A stretch of DNA of 64,000 bases from Corallococcus coralloides DSM 2259 (GTDB lineage: Bacteria; Myxococcota; Myxococcia; Myxococcales; Myxococcaceae). Location: the NCBI RefSeq assembly GCF_000255295.1, contig NC_017030.1, forward strand, positions 5,084,001-5,148,000. The letters are read 5' to 3'. Below are positions 34,301 through 42,865 of this stretch, one piece after another. How positions within the stretch are numbered: the first letter of the stretch is position 1; each line of letters begins with the position of its first letter. The notes under the pieces are model-generated. The model worked only from the letters and a program-made list of their open reading frames with translations, made no database searches and was not told the DNA's origin. A program made the translations under genes and the position numbers.

Positions 34301-37300
34301 ATGGCCGAGCAGTCCCCTCCGTCCAGCCCCAAGCCGGCTCCCCACGCGCCCCCGTTCCAGACGGAGGCGGAGCTGCGCGCGTGGCTGCAGGCAGAGGGAC
34401 TGGAGCACCTGTGGCGCCTGAGCCTGGCGCTGCTCACGCCCCGCGTGGAGGCCGCGTACCTGCCGCAGGTGCGCGCGGTGATCTCCCGCCGCAGGCTGGT
34501 GGAGCTGCTGGCCCAGGACTCGCTCGACCGCTGGACGGCGGAGATGCTGCCCACGCCGCGCATGCGGGACCTGCTGCCGAAGCTCGCCTGGCGCCACGTG
34601 GAGGACGAGCGGCAGGGCGCCATCGAGGCCCGGGCCTCCGTCGCGGAACGGCTGGAGCCCCCCGCCGACATCCGCACGCACGCGGTCCACGGGCTGCTGA
34701 TGGCCTGGCGCGCGCGGGTGCCTTCGAGCGTCGCGCCGCGTCCGGAGCGCGCGCTGCCGCTGGAAGCGCTGGTGGAGGAGCCGGACCTGCCGGGCTTCCG
34801 CCTCAAGGAGACGCGCATCTCCGAGCTGCCCGTGTCCCCGGCGGGTTCGGGCTTCATCCTCGCGGAGGCGCGGCTGACGTTCAGTCCATCCAGCGTGACG
34901 GCGGACTGTACGTGTGGCGCCACGTTCTGCGTGCACCAGCTGGCCGCGGTGGACACGGCGCTGCTGTGGCTGCGGCAGCGCTGGACGGAGGACTTCGGCG
35001 AGACGCTGGAGGAGCTGGTCCGACCGGCGTGGGCGCGGACGCTGCGCGCGTTGGAGCGGGCGGTGGACGAGAGCCCGGGCGGCGGCGGAGGCGTGGAGAT
35101 CTCCTGGCGGCTGGACGTCATCGAAGGGTACGGCGTGGAGGTCGCGCCCTACGTGCACCGGCGCACGAAGAAGGGCCAGCGCACGCCTGGGACGAAGGTC
35201 AGCCGCCGCAAGCTGCTCCAGGAGCACGGCTCGCAGCTGGGCCCCGCGGACTCGCGCATCGCCGCGCTGCTGCCCGACGGCACGGCCCCCGCGTCGCGCG
35301 CGCTGCTGTTCGAGCTGATCGATCATCCGCGCCTGTCGCTGGAGGGCACGCAGGACATCCCCGTGCGCATCGAGCGCGAGAAGGTGGGCCTGGTCGCCGA
35401 GGACCGGAGCGGCACCGTGATCGTGAACGCGGGCGTGGACGGCACCGTGCTGCCCACGCCGCTGCTGGAGCGCGTGCGCAAGGCGAAGCCGGAGGACGCG
35501 GTGTTCCTCTGGGACGACGGGACGCACGTGCTCACGGTGCTGGACGTGAGCCCGGAGGTGCGCGCCATGGCCACGGTGCTCCAGCGGCACGGCAACGCGT
35601 TTCCTCCGGAGAGCCACGGGGCGCTGCTGGAGCACCTGTCGAAGCTCTCCGGACGCCTGCCCGTGTCCATGCCCCGCAGCGTGATGGGGGAATCCATCGC
35701 GCCGCAGCAGCTCCCGGTGCTCCGGCTGGAAGGACAACCCGGGGGCGGGGTGCGGCTGGAGCTGCGGCTGCGCGCGCTGCCGGACGCCCCCGCGTTCCTG
35801 CCCGGCAACGGGTCTCGCGACGTGCACGTGCGGCGCGACACGCGGTCCTTCCACGCGGTGCGCGACTTCGGGCGCGAGCTGGCGGTGGCCGAGGCGCTCC
35901 AGTCCCAGCTGCCCTTGAAGACGGCGGAGCCGCAGGAGCTGCCGTTCTGCTTCCTCTTCCACAGCGCGCAGGGCGGGCTGGCGGTGCTGGCCGCGTGCGC
36001 GGACATGGAGCCCCGGCCGGAGCTGGAGTGGGTGGGCGCGTCCATGCGGCTCATGTCCAGCCGGGGCGCGGCCGACCTGAAGGTCATCCTGGAGCGCAAG
36101 CGCGAGTGGTTCGGCGTGATGGGCGGCCTGTCCGTGGAGGGCGAGCGGGTGGAGCTGGCGCGGCTCTTGGACTCGGCCCGGCGCAAGGAGCGCTTCGTCC
36201 AGGTGGACGCGCGCACCTGGGTGGAGATCGAAGCGGCGCTGCGTGAGCACCTGGAGCGGCTGGCGGATCACGCGTACCTGTCGAAGCACGGGCTGGAGGT
36301 GGGCCCGTCCGCGGCGGAGGCCCTGACGGCGCTGGGCACCGCGGGCGCGCACATCGACGCGGACGTGTCCTGGAAGTCGCTGGTCGAGCGCATCTTCGCG
36401 GCGAAGGAGCTCAAGCCCCGGGTGCCCGCGACGCTCAAGACGGAGCTGCGCGACTACCAGCTGGAAGGCTTCCGCTGGCTCACGCGGCTGGCGTCATGGA
36501 ACGCGGGTGGGGTGCTCGCGGACGACATGGGCCTGGGCAAGACGGTGCAGGCCCTGGCGGTGCTCCTGGAGCGCGCGAAGCACGGGCCCGCGCTGGTGCT
36601 GGCCCCCACGTCGGTGGCCTTCAACTGGCGGGACGAGGCGAAGCGCTTCGCGCCGTCGCTGAAGGTGACCCTCTTCTCGGACTCGGAGGACCGGGGCGGC
36701 ACGCTGGAGCGGCTGGGGCCGCGGGACGTGCTGGTGATCAGCTACGGCCTGCTCGTGCGCGACATCGAGCGGCTGGCCGCGCGGCGCTTCTCCACCATCG
36801 TCTTCGACGAAGCCCAGGCGCTGAAGAACGCAAGCACGCAGCGCTTCCGCGCGGCGCGGGCGCTCCAGGGCGACTTCAAGTTCGCGCTGTCCGGCACGCC
36901 CATGGAGAACCACCTGGGCGAGCTGTGGGCGCTCTTCGGCATCGTCTTCCCGGGGCTCCTGGGCAGCCTGGAGGCGTTCCGAAGCCGCTTCGCCATGCCG
37001 ATTGAAAAGCAGGTGGACCCGACGGCCGGTCCCGCGCTGGCCCGGGTGCTCCAGCCCTTCCTCCTGCGCCGCACCAAGGCCCAGGTGGAGGCGCAGCTGC
37101 CGCCGCGCACGGACGTGCACGTCCCCGTCATCCTCTCCCCGCCGGAGTGGACGCTCTACGAGGACGCGCGCCTGGCGGCCCTGTCCGACCTGGAGATCCG
37201 CAAGTCGAAGATGAAGGACCAGGAGCGGCGCATCGAGGTGCTGGCGGCGCTGACGCGGCTGCGGCTGCTCGCGTCGCACCCGCGCCTGTACGACAAGGCG

Positions 37301-37867
37301 TCCAAGCTGGAGTCCTCCAAGCTGGAGCGCTTCATGGAGCTCATCCAGGAGCTGCGAGAGGAGGGCCACCGTGCACTGGTGTTCAGCCAGTTCACGTCCC
37401 ACCTGGCGCTGGTCCGCGAGGTGCTGGACGCCCAGGGCGTCGCCTACGAGTACCTGGATGGCTCCACCCCCGCCGGCGAACGGGCGGAACGCGTGCGCGC
37501 CTTCCAGGAGGGCGACGCCCCCCTGTTCCTGATTTCACTCAAGGCGGGCGGCTTCGGCCTCAACCTGACGGCCGCGACCAGCGTCATCCACCTGGATCCC
37601 TGGTGGAACCCCGCCGTGGAGGATCAGGCCTCCGATCGCGCCCACCGCATTGGCCAGCAGCGCCCCGTCACGGTCTACCGGCTGGTGGCGCGTGGGACGA
37701 TCGAGGAGCAGATGCTCTCGCTCCATGAGCAGAAGCGCGCCCTGGTGGCGGGTGTGCTGGAGGGCAAGGACGCCGCCGCCCGCCTGTCCACCCAGGAGCT
37801 GCTCGGATTGCTCGCGCAGCGGCTGCCGGGCATCGACGGGCTCGATTCCGACGCGACGAAGCACTGA
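34301..37867 (+). CDS. SWIM zinc-finger SNF2-family helicase
   Basis: The 1188-residue protein is in the Swi2/Snf2 ATPase family, known in bacteria as RapA/HepA-like or SWIM-SNF2 proteins. A SWIM-type zinc site is formed by C203-x-C205-x4-C210-x-H212. After about 500 residues of uncharacterised sequence the ATPase core begins: Walker A DDMGLGKT (741-748), DEAQ box in VFDEAQALKN, SGTPMENH, and helicase C motifs (VFSQFTSHL, GGFGLNLTAA, DPWWNPAVEDQASDRAHRIGQ). It should translocate on double-stranded DNA and remodel protein-DNA complexes. ATG at 34301 is chosen; a TTG at 34277, overlapping the amidase stop and preceded by AAGG, is a real alternative. Confidence 0.9.
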   Translation: MAEQSPPSSPKPAPHAPPFQTEAELRAWLQAEGLEHLWRLSLALLTPRVEAAYLPQVRAVISRRRLVELLAQDSLDRWTAEMLPTPRMRDLLPKLAWRHVEDERQGAIEARASVAERLEPPADIRTHAVHGLLMAWRARVPSSVAPRPERALPLEALVEEPDLPGFRLKETRISELPVSPAGSGFILAEARLTFSPSSVTADCTCGATFCVHQLAAVDTALLWLRQRWTEDFGETLEELVRPAWARTLRALERAVDESPGGGGGVEISWRLDVIEGYGVEVAPYVHRRTKKGQRTPGTKVSRRKLLQEHGSQLGPADSRIAALLPDGTAPASRALLFELIDHPRLSLEGTQDIPVRIEREKVGLVAEDRSGTVIVNAGVDGTVLPTPLLERVRKAKPEDAVFLWDDGTHVLTVLDVSPEVRAMATVLQRHGNAFPPESHGALLEHLSKLSGRLPVSMPRSVMGESIAPQQLPVLRLEGQPGGGVRLELRLRALPDAPAFLPGNGSRDVHVRRDTRSFHAVRDFGRELAVAEALQSQLPLKTAEPQELPFCFLFHSAQGGLAVLAACADMEPRPELEWVGASMRLMSSRGAADLKVILERKREWFGVMGGLSVEGERVELARLLDSARRKERFVQVDARTWVEIEAALREHLERLADHAYLSKHGLEVGPSAAEALTALGTAGAHIDADVSWKSLVERIFAAKELKPRVPATLKTELRDYQLEGFRWLTRLASWNAGGVLADDMGLGKTVQALAVLLERAKHGPALVLAPTSVAFNWRDEAKRFAPSLKVTLFSDSEDRGGTLERLGPRDVLVISYGLLVRDIERLAARRFSTIVFDEAQALKNASTQRFRAARALQGDFKFALSGTPMENHLGELWALFGIVFPGLLGSLEAFRSRFAMPIEKQVDPTAGPALARVLQPFLLRRTKAQVEAQLPPRTDVHVPVILSPPEWTLYEDARLAALSDLEIRKSKMKDQERRIEVLAALTRLRLLASHPRLYDKASKLESSKLERFMELIQELREEGHRALVFSQFTSHLALVREVLDAQGVAYEYLDGSTPAGERAERVRAFQEGDAPLFLISLKAGGFGLNLTAATSVIHLDPWWNPAVEDQASDRAHRIGQQRPVTVYRLVARGTIEEQMLSLHEQKRALVAGVLEGKDAAARLSTQELLGLLAQRLPGIDGLDSDATKH

Positions 37868-38111
37868 ACGGTCTTTCCGTGGTTTTTCGCGGGGCTGTTC
37901 GTGCGCCTGAACAGGCACTGAACAGACCTTCAGCCATTTCCGCCGCGCCCTGGACTGAACGGTCGAGCAGTCCTGGAGTTCTGATCGGCCATGCCTACAT
38001 GAAACCGTGATCAGGTGGGAGGCGTGCGCCGTTTGTCGGCGGACGATTGCCGCCAGGACCTACATCCACCTGCCCGATCAGGACCGCCATGCCCACATGA
38101 TTGTATTTTCA

Positions 38112-38127
38112 GTGGGTCGCGACCCAC
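38112..38127. repeat. 16-base perfect palindrome
   Basis: GTGGGTCG and CGACCCAC abut to form a perfect palindrome in the intergenic gap. About one palindrome this long is expected by chance in 64 kb, so it gains weight only from the neighbouring repeats. Confidence 0.6.
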
Positions 38128-38130
38128 CCG

Positions 38131-38163
38131 ATGAAACATATATCAAACAAATACATGTTTCAT
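38131..38163. repeat. AT-rich inverted repeat
   Basis: ATGAAACAT and ATGTTTCAT are perfect nine-base arms around 15 bases. The AT content is unlike the surrounding genome. Confidence 0.6.
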
Positions 38164-38176
38164 ATACCGAGATGTC

Positions 38177-38200
38177 TGCAATTGAATGCAATCAATTGCA
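38177..38200. repeat. inverted repeat / possible thiD terminator
   Basis: TGCAATTGA and TCAATTGCA are perfect nine-base arms around ATGCAA, ending seven bases before the thiD stop codon region (thiD is read leftwards). Its 9-6-9 layout and loop resemble the hairpin at 49385-49408. Confidence 0.5.
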
Positions 38201-38206
38201 TATATT

Positions 38207-39016
38207 TCAGTCGTGAATCAGCGGGAAGAAGTGGCCGATCGGGCCGTTCCCGTGGCCCACGGCGAGCGGGTAGCGCAGGGCGGACGTGACGTACTCCTTC
38301 GCCAGCCGCACGGCCTCCAGCGGTGGGGCTCCCAGCGCGAGCCTCGCGGCGATCGCGGCGGACAGCGTGCAGCCGGTGCCGTGCGTGTTCGGCGTGTCCA
38401 CGGGCGCCACGGACAGCGTCTCCATCCGCGTCCCGTCGAACCACACGTCCGTGCCGCGCAGCGCGCCCGGCATGCCGCCGCCCTTCACCAGCACCACGCG
38501 GGAGCCCAGGGCGTGGATGCGCCGGGCCGCCTCGCGCATGTCCTCCAGCGTCTGGATGTCCATGCCCGCGAGCAGCTTCGCCTCATGGCGGTTGGGCGTG
38601 AGGATGGCGGCCAGGGGCAGCATGCGCGAGCGCAGCGCCTCCACCGCCTCGTTGTCGATGAGCTGCGAGCCCGCGCGGGACACCATCACGGGATCCACCA
38701 CGATGGGGCCCAGCGACACGCGGGCCAGCTGATCCGCCACGGCCTCGATGAGGGGGCGCTGGGCCAGCATGCCCACCTTGACCGCGTCCACGCGCATGTC
38801 CGACGCGACGGCGTCCACCTGCGCGGTGACGGACTCGGGCGGGAGCAGGTCCACGCGGGTGACGCCTCGCGTGTTCTGCGCGGTGATGGCCGTCACGGCG
38901 CTGGTGCCGTGCACGCGGTGGAAGGAGAAGGTGCGGAGGTCGGCCTGGATGCCCGCGCCACCGCCGCTGTCCGAGCCGGCGATGGTGAGGGCGGTTGCGA
39001 CAGGGAAGGGCTTCAT
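38207..39016 (-). CDS. thiD: hydroxymethylpyrimidine (phosphate) kinase ThiD
   Basis: The 269-residue ribokinase-fold enzyme phosphorylates HMP and HMP-P in thiamine synthesis and salvage. Marks are [21 protein letters not shown] at the N-terminus (substrate site), [25 protein letters not shown] and the anion-hole/catalytic [18 protein letters not shown] near residue 210. Length matches E. coli ThiD (266). It is a single gene with no other thi genes and no TPP riboswitch seen in the 44 bases upstream. Activity on pyridoxine (PdxK-like) is possible for this family but less likely. Confidence 0.95.
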   Translation of the reverse strand: MKPFPVATALTIAGSDSGGGAGIQADLRTFSFHRVHGTSAVTAITAQNTRGVTRVDLLPPESVTAQVDAVASDMRVDAVKVGMLAQRPLIEAVADQLARVSLGPIVVDPVMVSRAGSQLIDNEAVEALRSRMLPLAAILTPNRHEAKLLAGMDIQTLEDMREAARRIHALGSRVVLVKGGGMPGALRGTDVWFDGTRMETLSVAPVDTPNTHGTGCTLSAAIAARLALGAPPLEAVRLAKEYVTSALRYPLAVGHGNGPIGHFFPLIHD

Positions 39017-39060
39017 GGGCGCGGCATCCTAGCCGCGCCCCGGCGCCTGGGGCCCTGGAA

Positions 39061-40074
39061 CTAGAACTGGTTCTGCCGTGCCTGGTCGAAGTCCACGCGG
39101 TGCTTCAGGTAGAGCGTGTCCAGCATGTGGTTGCTGAGGGGGTTCAGGTTGCCGTCGGTGAAGCGGTGCACCACCGCGCCCTTGCCCGCGTCCTTCAGGA
39201 AGGCCAGCGGATCCACGTCGCCGCCCAGGCCGGTGAGCGTGGGCACGGGGTCCGCGTTGTTGACGTAGTGCACGTACTGCGGGCCGTCCGGGTACTTCGT
39301 GGACGCGGCGCCGAAGGTCTCCACCTGCAGGTGGCTCAGCTTCGCCTCCACCTGCGCGGGGGACAGCCCGTCCTCCACGCGCAGCCGCTTCGCCACGTCG
39401 TTCAGCGCGCGCGCCGTGATGAGCCCGCCCTGGCTGTAGCCCACCAGGTGCACGTCGCGGCCGGCCTTCAGCTCCGAGTAGAGCGTGTCCGCCAGCGTGT
39501 CCACGGCGGGGTTCTTGCCCTTGTCCAGCTTGTCCGTCACGCACTGGCCCAGGTCCTTCACCAGGCCTTCGGTCGCGTTGTGGATGCCCACCACCTTCGC
39601 GCCGGAGCTGTTCGCCAGCGCCTGCATCTCGTTCACCTGGCCCGCCGTCGGCGTCATGATGCCGTTGACGTAGAGGATCGTCTTGTCCGGGTTCGGGTTG
39701 TTCTTCGGCGTGATGCCCGGCACGTCACCCAGCTTCGTCGTCGCCGGGAGCACCTTGCCGCCCGCGCCCACGAACATGCCGTCCTGCGCCCGGTCCGGCT
39801 TCGCGCCGCCAAAGAGGCTGGTGATCTCCTTCACCGTGGTCGCGTTGAAGACGTTCGCGCCCATCTCCACGAAGCGGGGGATGTCCTTGATGCCGCCCAC
39901 CGCCGCGTCGATGAAGCCGCCCAGCAGACTGTTCTTCTGCGCCGACGACTGCTCAAAGGAGGACTTCTGGAACGCGGGCTGGTGTGCCACCGGCTTCTTC
40001 GCGAGCGGCTCCGCGGCCGTCTTCGAAGTGGAGGACGGCACGGCGAGGGAACGGGTGCGGTCGATCGTGCTCAT
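39061..40074 (-). CDS. lipase-like alpha/beta hydrolase without signal peptide
   Basis: The 337-residue protein has a disordered Ser/Lys-rich N-terminus (about 50 residues) and helices, then a hydrolase core: TILYVNGIMTPTAGQVNEMQ (oxyanion strand), nucleophile elbow VGYSQGGLITARAL with Ser in G-Y-S-Q-G, and a late NNADPVPTLTGLGG that may provide the Asp; a His lies in HHRFTDG/LSNHMLD. Similar layouts occur in secreted phospholipase-like effectors, but substrate and export route are unknown. ATG at 40074 has GGAGG five bases upstream. It may form a pair with no neighbour; thiD lies 44 bases downstream on the same strand. Confidence 0.7.
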   Translation of the reverse strand: MSTIDRTRSLAVPSSTSKTAAEPLAKKPVAHQPAFQKSSFEQSSAQKNSLLGGFIDAAVGGIKDIPRFVEMGANVFNATTVKEITSLFGGAKPDRAQDGMFVGAGGKVLPATTKLGDVPGITPKNNPNPDKTILYVNGIMTPTAGQVNEMQALANSSGAKVVGIHNATEGLVKDLGQCVTDKLDKGKNPAVDTLADTLYSELKAGRDVHLVGYSQGGLITARALNDVAKRLRVEDGLSPAQVEAKLSHLQVETFGAASTKYPDGPQYVHYVNNADPVPTLTGLGGDVDPLAFLKDAGKGAVVHRFTDGNLNPLSNHMLDTLYLKHRVDFDQARQNQF

Positions 40075-40160
40075 GGGAACCTCCAACCACCGGGGGCAGT
40101 GGGTCTGGGTAGGTTATCCGCATCCGGCCCGCGAAGTTGCGTCCCCTCGCGTCATGGCTC

Positions 40161-40811
40161 TCAGCGCTTCACGACGTGGATGTTGAAGTCGCCGGTGCGC
40201 AGGGTGCCCCACAGGCGCAGCCACAGCGGGAGGAAGGCCTCGGTGCCCCGGGCGGTGGTGATGTCTCCCAGGTCGATGACGTGCTTCCAGCCGAAGCCCT
40301 CCGTGAGGAGCTGCTTCACGCGGGCCTTGGCGTCCACGTCGTTGCCGGACACGAAGACGTCGTGATCTCCCGGCACGCGCGAGGGCTCCACCATCACCTC
40401 GCAGTTCATCGTGTTGAGCGTCTTCACCACTTTCAGTGAAGGGAAGGCGCGCTGGAGCTGCTCGCCCAGTGAATCGTCCGGAGGCGTGGAGAGCACCGGC
40501 GGCATACCCTTGGTGAAGTCGAGCGGATTTGACACGTCCACCAGCACCTTGCCGCGCAGGGCCTCCTCACCCGCGGACTTCAGGACGTCCAGCGAGGCGT
40601 TGCCCAGCGTGCAGTTGAAGAGCAGCTCCGCGAACGCGGCGGCATCCCGGAACGTGCCCTGCGATGCCTTGCCCCCGGCCTTCTTCACCCACGCGGCGGC
40701 CTTCGCGTTGTCCGGCGTGCGCGAGCCCATGCGCACCTCGTGGCCCAGCGCCACCAGCTTGCTGCCCAGCGTCTCGCCCACCATGCCCGTACCCAGGATC
40801 GCGATCTTCAT
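40161..40811 (-). CDS. NADPH-dependent F420-type reductase (NPD family)
   Basis: The 216-residue protein has N-terminal Rossmann motif ILGTGMVGETLGSKLVALGHEV and SRTPDNAK, as in NADPH:F420 oxidoreductase and 'NAD(P)-binding F420_oxidored' proteins. Further marks are LLFNCTLGNASLDVL, VDVSNPLDF and a C-terminal LGDITTARGTEAFLPLWLRLWG that may close over the substrate. Whether it uses F420 or another acceptor cannot be told. GGGAG precedes the ATG at 40811. It is divergent from a LysR gene with an operator-like palindrome between, so it is the likely target of that regulator. Confidence 0.85.
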   Translation of the reverse strand: MKIAILGTGMVGETLGSKLVALGHEVRMGSRTPDNAKAAAWVKKAGGKASQGTFRDAAAFAELLFNCTLGNASLDVLKSAGEEALRGKVLVDVSNPLDFTKGMPPVLSTPPDDSLGEQLQRAFPSLKVVKTLNTMNCEVMVEPSRVPGDHDVFVSGNDVDAKARVKQLLTEGFGWKHVIDLGDITTARGTEAFLPLWLRLWGTLRTGDFNIHVVKR

Positions 40812-40847
40812 GAGGACTCCCTTTCGTGTGGGGTGAACCCTAATCGT

Positions 40848-40894
40848 CAACCCGGGCGACCGTGAGCACGTCCGGGTTGAACCATCATCAACCC
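40848..40894. promoter_or_regulatory. LysR-type operator region
   Basis: GGGTTGA-N7-TCAACCC (40874-40894) contains TGA-N7-TCA, the T-N11-A core of LysR boxes. A second arrangement, CAACCCGG (40848-40855) with CCGGGTTG (40872-40879), shares its right arm. Both lie in the 102-base divergent promoter region. This fits an activation/recognition pair of sites for the adjacent LysR protein. Confidence 0.6.
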
Positions 40895-40913
40895 CAGGTT
40901 CACAATCCGGCCC

Positions 40914-41819
40914 ATGGACCTGTTCACGGGCGTGTTGCCCTTCCTCCACGTGGCGGAGGAGCGGAGCTTCCGGAAGGCGGCGGAGCGGCTGGGCGTCACC
41001 GTGGCGGCGGTGAGCAAGGCGGTGCGGAAGCTGGAGGAGGAGCTGGGCGCCAGGCTCCTGGAGCGCACCAGCCGGCAGGTGGCCCTCACGTCCGAGGGCG
41101 CCGCCTTCCTGGAGCGGGCGCGCGAGGCCGTGGCGCAGATCCGCGCCGCGCGCGAGACGGTGGCCCAGGCGCACCGCGCACCCAAGGGGCCGCTCACGGT
41201 GTCACTGCCCTTCATCCTGGGCCCCGTGCTGCTGCCCCGGCTGGCGCGGCTCCAGGCCCGCCACCCGCAGCTCACGCTGCACGTGCGCATGAGCGACCGG
41301 CTGAGCAAGCTGGTGGAGGAGCAGGTCGACGTGGCCATCCGCGTGGGCGGGATGGAGGACTCCAGCCTGGTGACGCGGCGGCTGTTCTCCACGCGCTGGA
41401 TGACGCTCGCGTCGCCGGCCTACCTGGCGCGGCATGGAACACCGGAGCACCCGTCAGTGCTGGAGCGCCACGCGTGCCTGAAGTTCGTGGATCCGCGCGG
41501 CATCACGCGTGAGTGGCACTTCCGCGAGTCCCCCGGCGGCGACAAGGCCGGAGGGGTGCGCACGCGGGCGGCCATCGACGTGGATCACGGCCCGGCGCTG
41601 CTGGACCTGGCCGCCGCGGGTGCCGGGCTCTGCCAGGTGCTGGACTTCATGAGCGACGCTCGGCTGCGCGAGGGCGCGCTGGTGGAGGTCCTGGCGGAGT
41701 ACGCGGCGGAAGGGCCTCCCATCCACGCGCTGTGCCTGCCGGGACGCCAGTCCGTGCCCCGCGTCCGCGCGCTCCTCCAACACCTGGTGGAGGAACTGCG
41801 CACCGTCACTGCGGGGTGA
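40914..41819 (+). CDS. LysR-family transcriptional regulator
   Basis: The 301-residue protein has the LysR N-terminal winged helix (about residues 1-60): FLHVAEERSFRKAAERLGVTVAAVSKAVRKLEEELGARLLERT, then a two-lobe effector domain (PLTVSLPFILGPVLLPRLARLQARHPQL and so on). It is of the GcvA/CrgA-like group. It is divergent from the F420-type reductase and probably regulates it. The last 14 bases overlap the end of the convergent membrane-protein gene. Confidence 0.92.
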   Translation: MDLFTGVLPFLHVAEERSFRKAAERLGVTVAAVSKAVRKLEEELGARLLERTSRQVALTSEGAAFLERAREAVAQIRAARETVAQAHRAPKGPLTVSLPFILGPVLLPRLARLQARHPQLTLHVRMSDRLSKLVEEQVDVAIRVGGMEDSSLVTRRLFSTRWMTLASPAYLARHGTPEHPSVLERHACLKFVDPRGITREWHFRESPGGDKAGGVRTRAAIDVDHGPALLDLAAAGAGLCQVLDFMSDARLREGALVEVLAEYAAEGPPIHALCLPGRQSVPRVRALLQHLVEELRTVTAG

Positions 41820-42564
41820 GCGCTTCCTTCGCGGCGGGCAGGCCGCGGGGGGCTTCCGCTTCGGGCGTGGGCACCTCCACCGACGCCTCGTTGACCTCCT
41901 TGTAGAACCGGCGGCCGAAGATGACGCCCAGCACCAGCGACACCACCATGCCCACGGCGGACACGGCGGTCATCACCGTGCGGCCCTGCGCAAGGCCACT
42001 GCCGAACTGCGCGGTGAGGAAGGTTCCCGGGATGGTCCCCAGCACCACGCCCAGCACGGAGGGCCAGAAGCGCGCGCCGCTCGCCGCTCCGGCGATCAGC
42101 ATGATGTCCGTGGGGCACAACGGATTGAGGCACGCCAGGAACGTGAACTGGAAGTCGTGCCGCCGCGCCGCCTTGGCGATGGCGGGGTACTTGCTGCCGC
42201 ACAGCCGCTGCATGGGCCGCGTGCCCAGCTTGCGAGCAACGAAGTAGAGCAGGGTGGCGGACAGGAAGCTGCCCGTTAGTGAATAGAGGGTGGCGGCGAG
42301 GGTTCCGAACATCATCCCACCCACCGCGGTGAGGACCTGCCCGGGCAGGAGCGTCAGGGGACGCACGGCCAGGAAGGCCACGTACGCCAGGGGCGCGTAG
42401 TCGCCCAGGGGGAGCAGCAGCTCCCGGATGGTGCGCTGATCGATGAAGTCCGGCCCCAACAGCCGGAGCATCACCAGACCGCCTATGGAGACGACCATGG
42501 GCGCGAGGATCCGCAACCAGGTCTTCAGCCCACTCCTGACGCTCGCCAAGGAACCCTCCCCCAC
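41806..42564 (-). CDS. TVP38/TMEM64 (VTT/DedA-like) membrane protein
   Basis: The 252-residue integral membrane protein has about five to six hydrophobic segments and the VTT-domain pattern: FLAVRPLTLLPGQVLTAVGGMMFGTLAATLYSLTGSFLSATLLYFVARKLG, followed by FLACLNPLCPTDIMLIAGAASG and LGVVLGTIPGTFL. VTT proteins are proposed lipid scramblases or membrane-homeostasis factors. The GTG at 42564 is taken as start; a TTG five codons in, after GGAGGG, is possible. It is convergent with the LysR gene with a 14-base overlap. Confidence 0.88.
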   Translation of the reverse strand: MGEGSLASVRSGLKTWLRILAPMVVSIGGLVMLRLLGPDFIDQRTIRELLLPLGDYAPLAYVAFLAVRPLTLLPGQVLTAVGGMMFGTLAATLYSLTGSFLSATLLYFVARKLGTRPMQRLCGSKYPAIAKAARRHDFQFTFLACLNPLCPTDIMLIAGAASGARFWPSVLGVVLGTIPGTFLTAQFGSGLAQGRTVMTAVSAVGMVVSLVLGVIFGRRFYKEVNEASVEVPTPEAEAPRGLPAAKEALTPQ

Positions 42565-42865
42565 ACCCGCCAGACCGATGTGTCAGGCGTTGCGCACAAG
42601 GTGGGATCCGAGCAGGGAATCGGCAACGTGGGCTGAATTGTTGTGAACAACGAGAGCGTCCTGCCGGGCAATCACCCGTCCCGTCCGGATGCCCAGCAGG
42701 CCTGACAAGCGCGCGAAATCCTTGGGGATTATGCATGCAATGTCAGGAGAGAACGGCTGGCGGTGTACGGAGCTTGCTTGCATCGGGGCGCTTCCGTCCC
42801 AAGGTTTCAGGCAAGGGACACCAAGGCGCGGACGGGGTTGGGCAGTCACGAGAGGAGACACGGAC
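42565..42865. other. divergent intergenic region upstream of the KGG protein
   Basis: 301 bases without a gene. The region holds GTTGT-GA-ACAAC (around 42640), a TTATGCATGCAATG stretch (around 42729) that could be promoter DNA, and GCTTCCGTCC at 42790-42799, a decamer found in other intergenic regions of this window. The last part carries AGGAG eight bases before the KGG gene start. Confidence 0.5.

Larger units (their letters stand above)
37868..38206. other. repeat-rich, partly AT-rich intergenic region between convergent genes
   Basis: These 339 bases lie between the helicase and thiD stop codons. The left half holds CTGAACGGTC twice (37864, 37955) and CTGAACAG twice (37907, 37918). GCCATGCCTACATGA at 37988 recurs as GCCATGCCCACATGA at 38086. 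The right part (from about 38100) is markedly AT-rich for this genome and carries three inverted repeats listed separately. Short open frames occur but none has credible codon use or a start site. No gene is called. Confidence 0.6.

Noticed and set aside
38112..38200. AT-rich inverted repeats considered as the chromosome dimer-resolution (dif) site for XerD.
   Set aside because: The arms and spacing do not fit the 11-6-11 dif layout or its conserved core, and xerD is 10 kb away.
38007..38216. A 69-codon plus-strand frame in the AT-rich gap.
   Set aside because: No ribosome binding site, no family pattern, and it runs through the inverted repeats and into thiD.
39017..39060. Upstream of thiD examined for a TPP riboswitch.
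   Set aside because: Only 44 bases separate it from the next gene and no THI-box sequence is seen.
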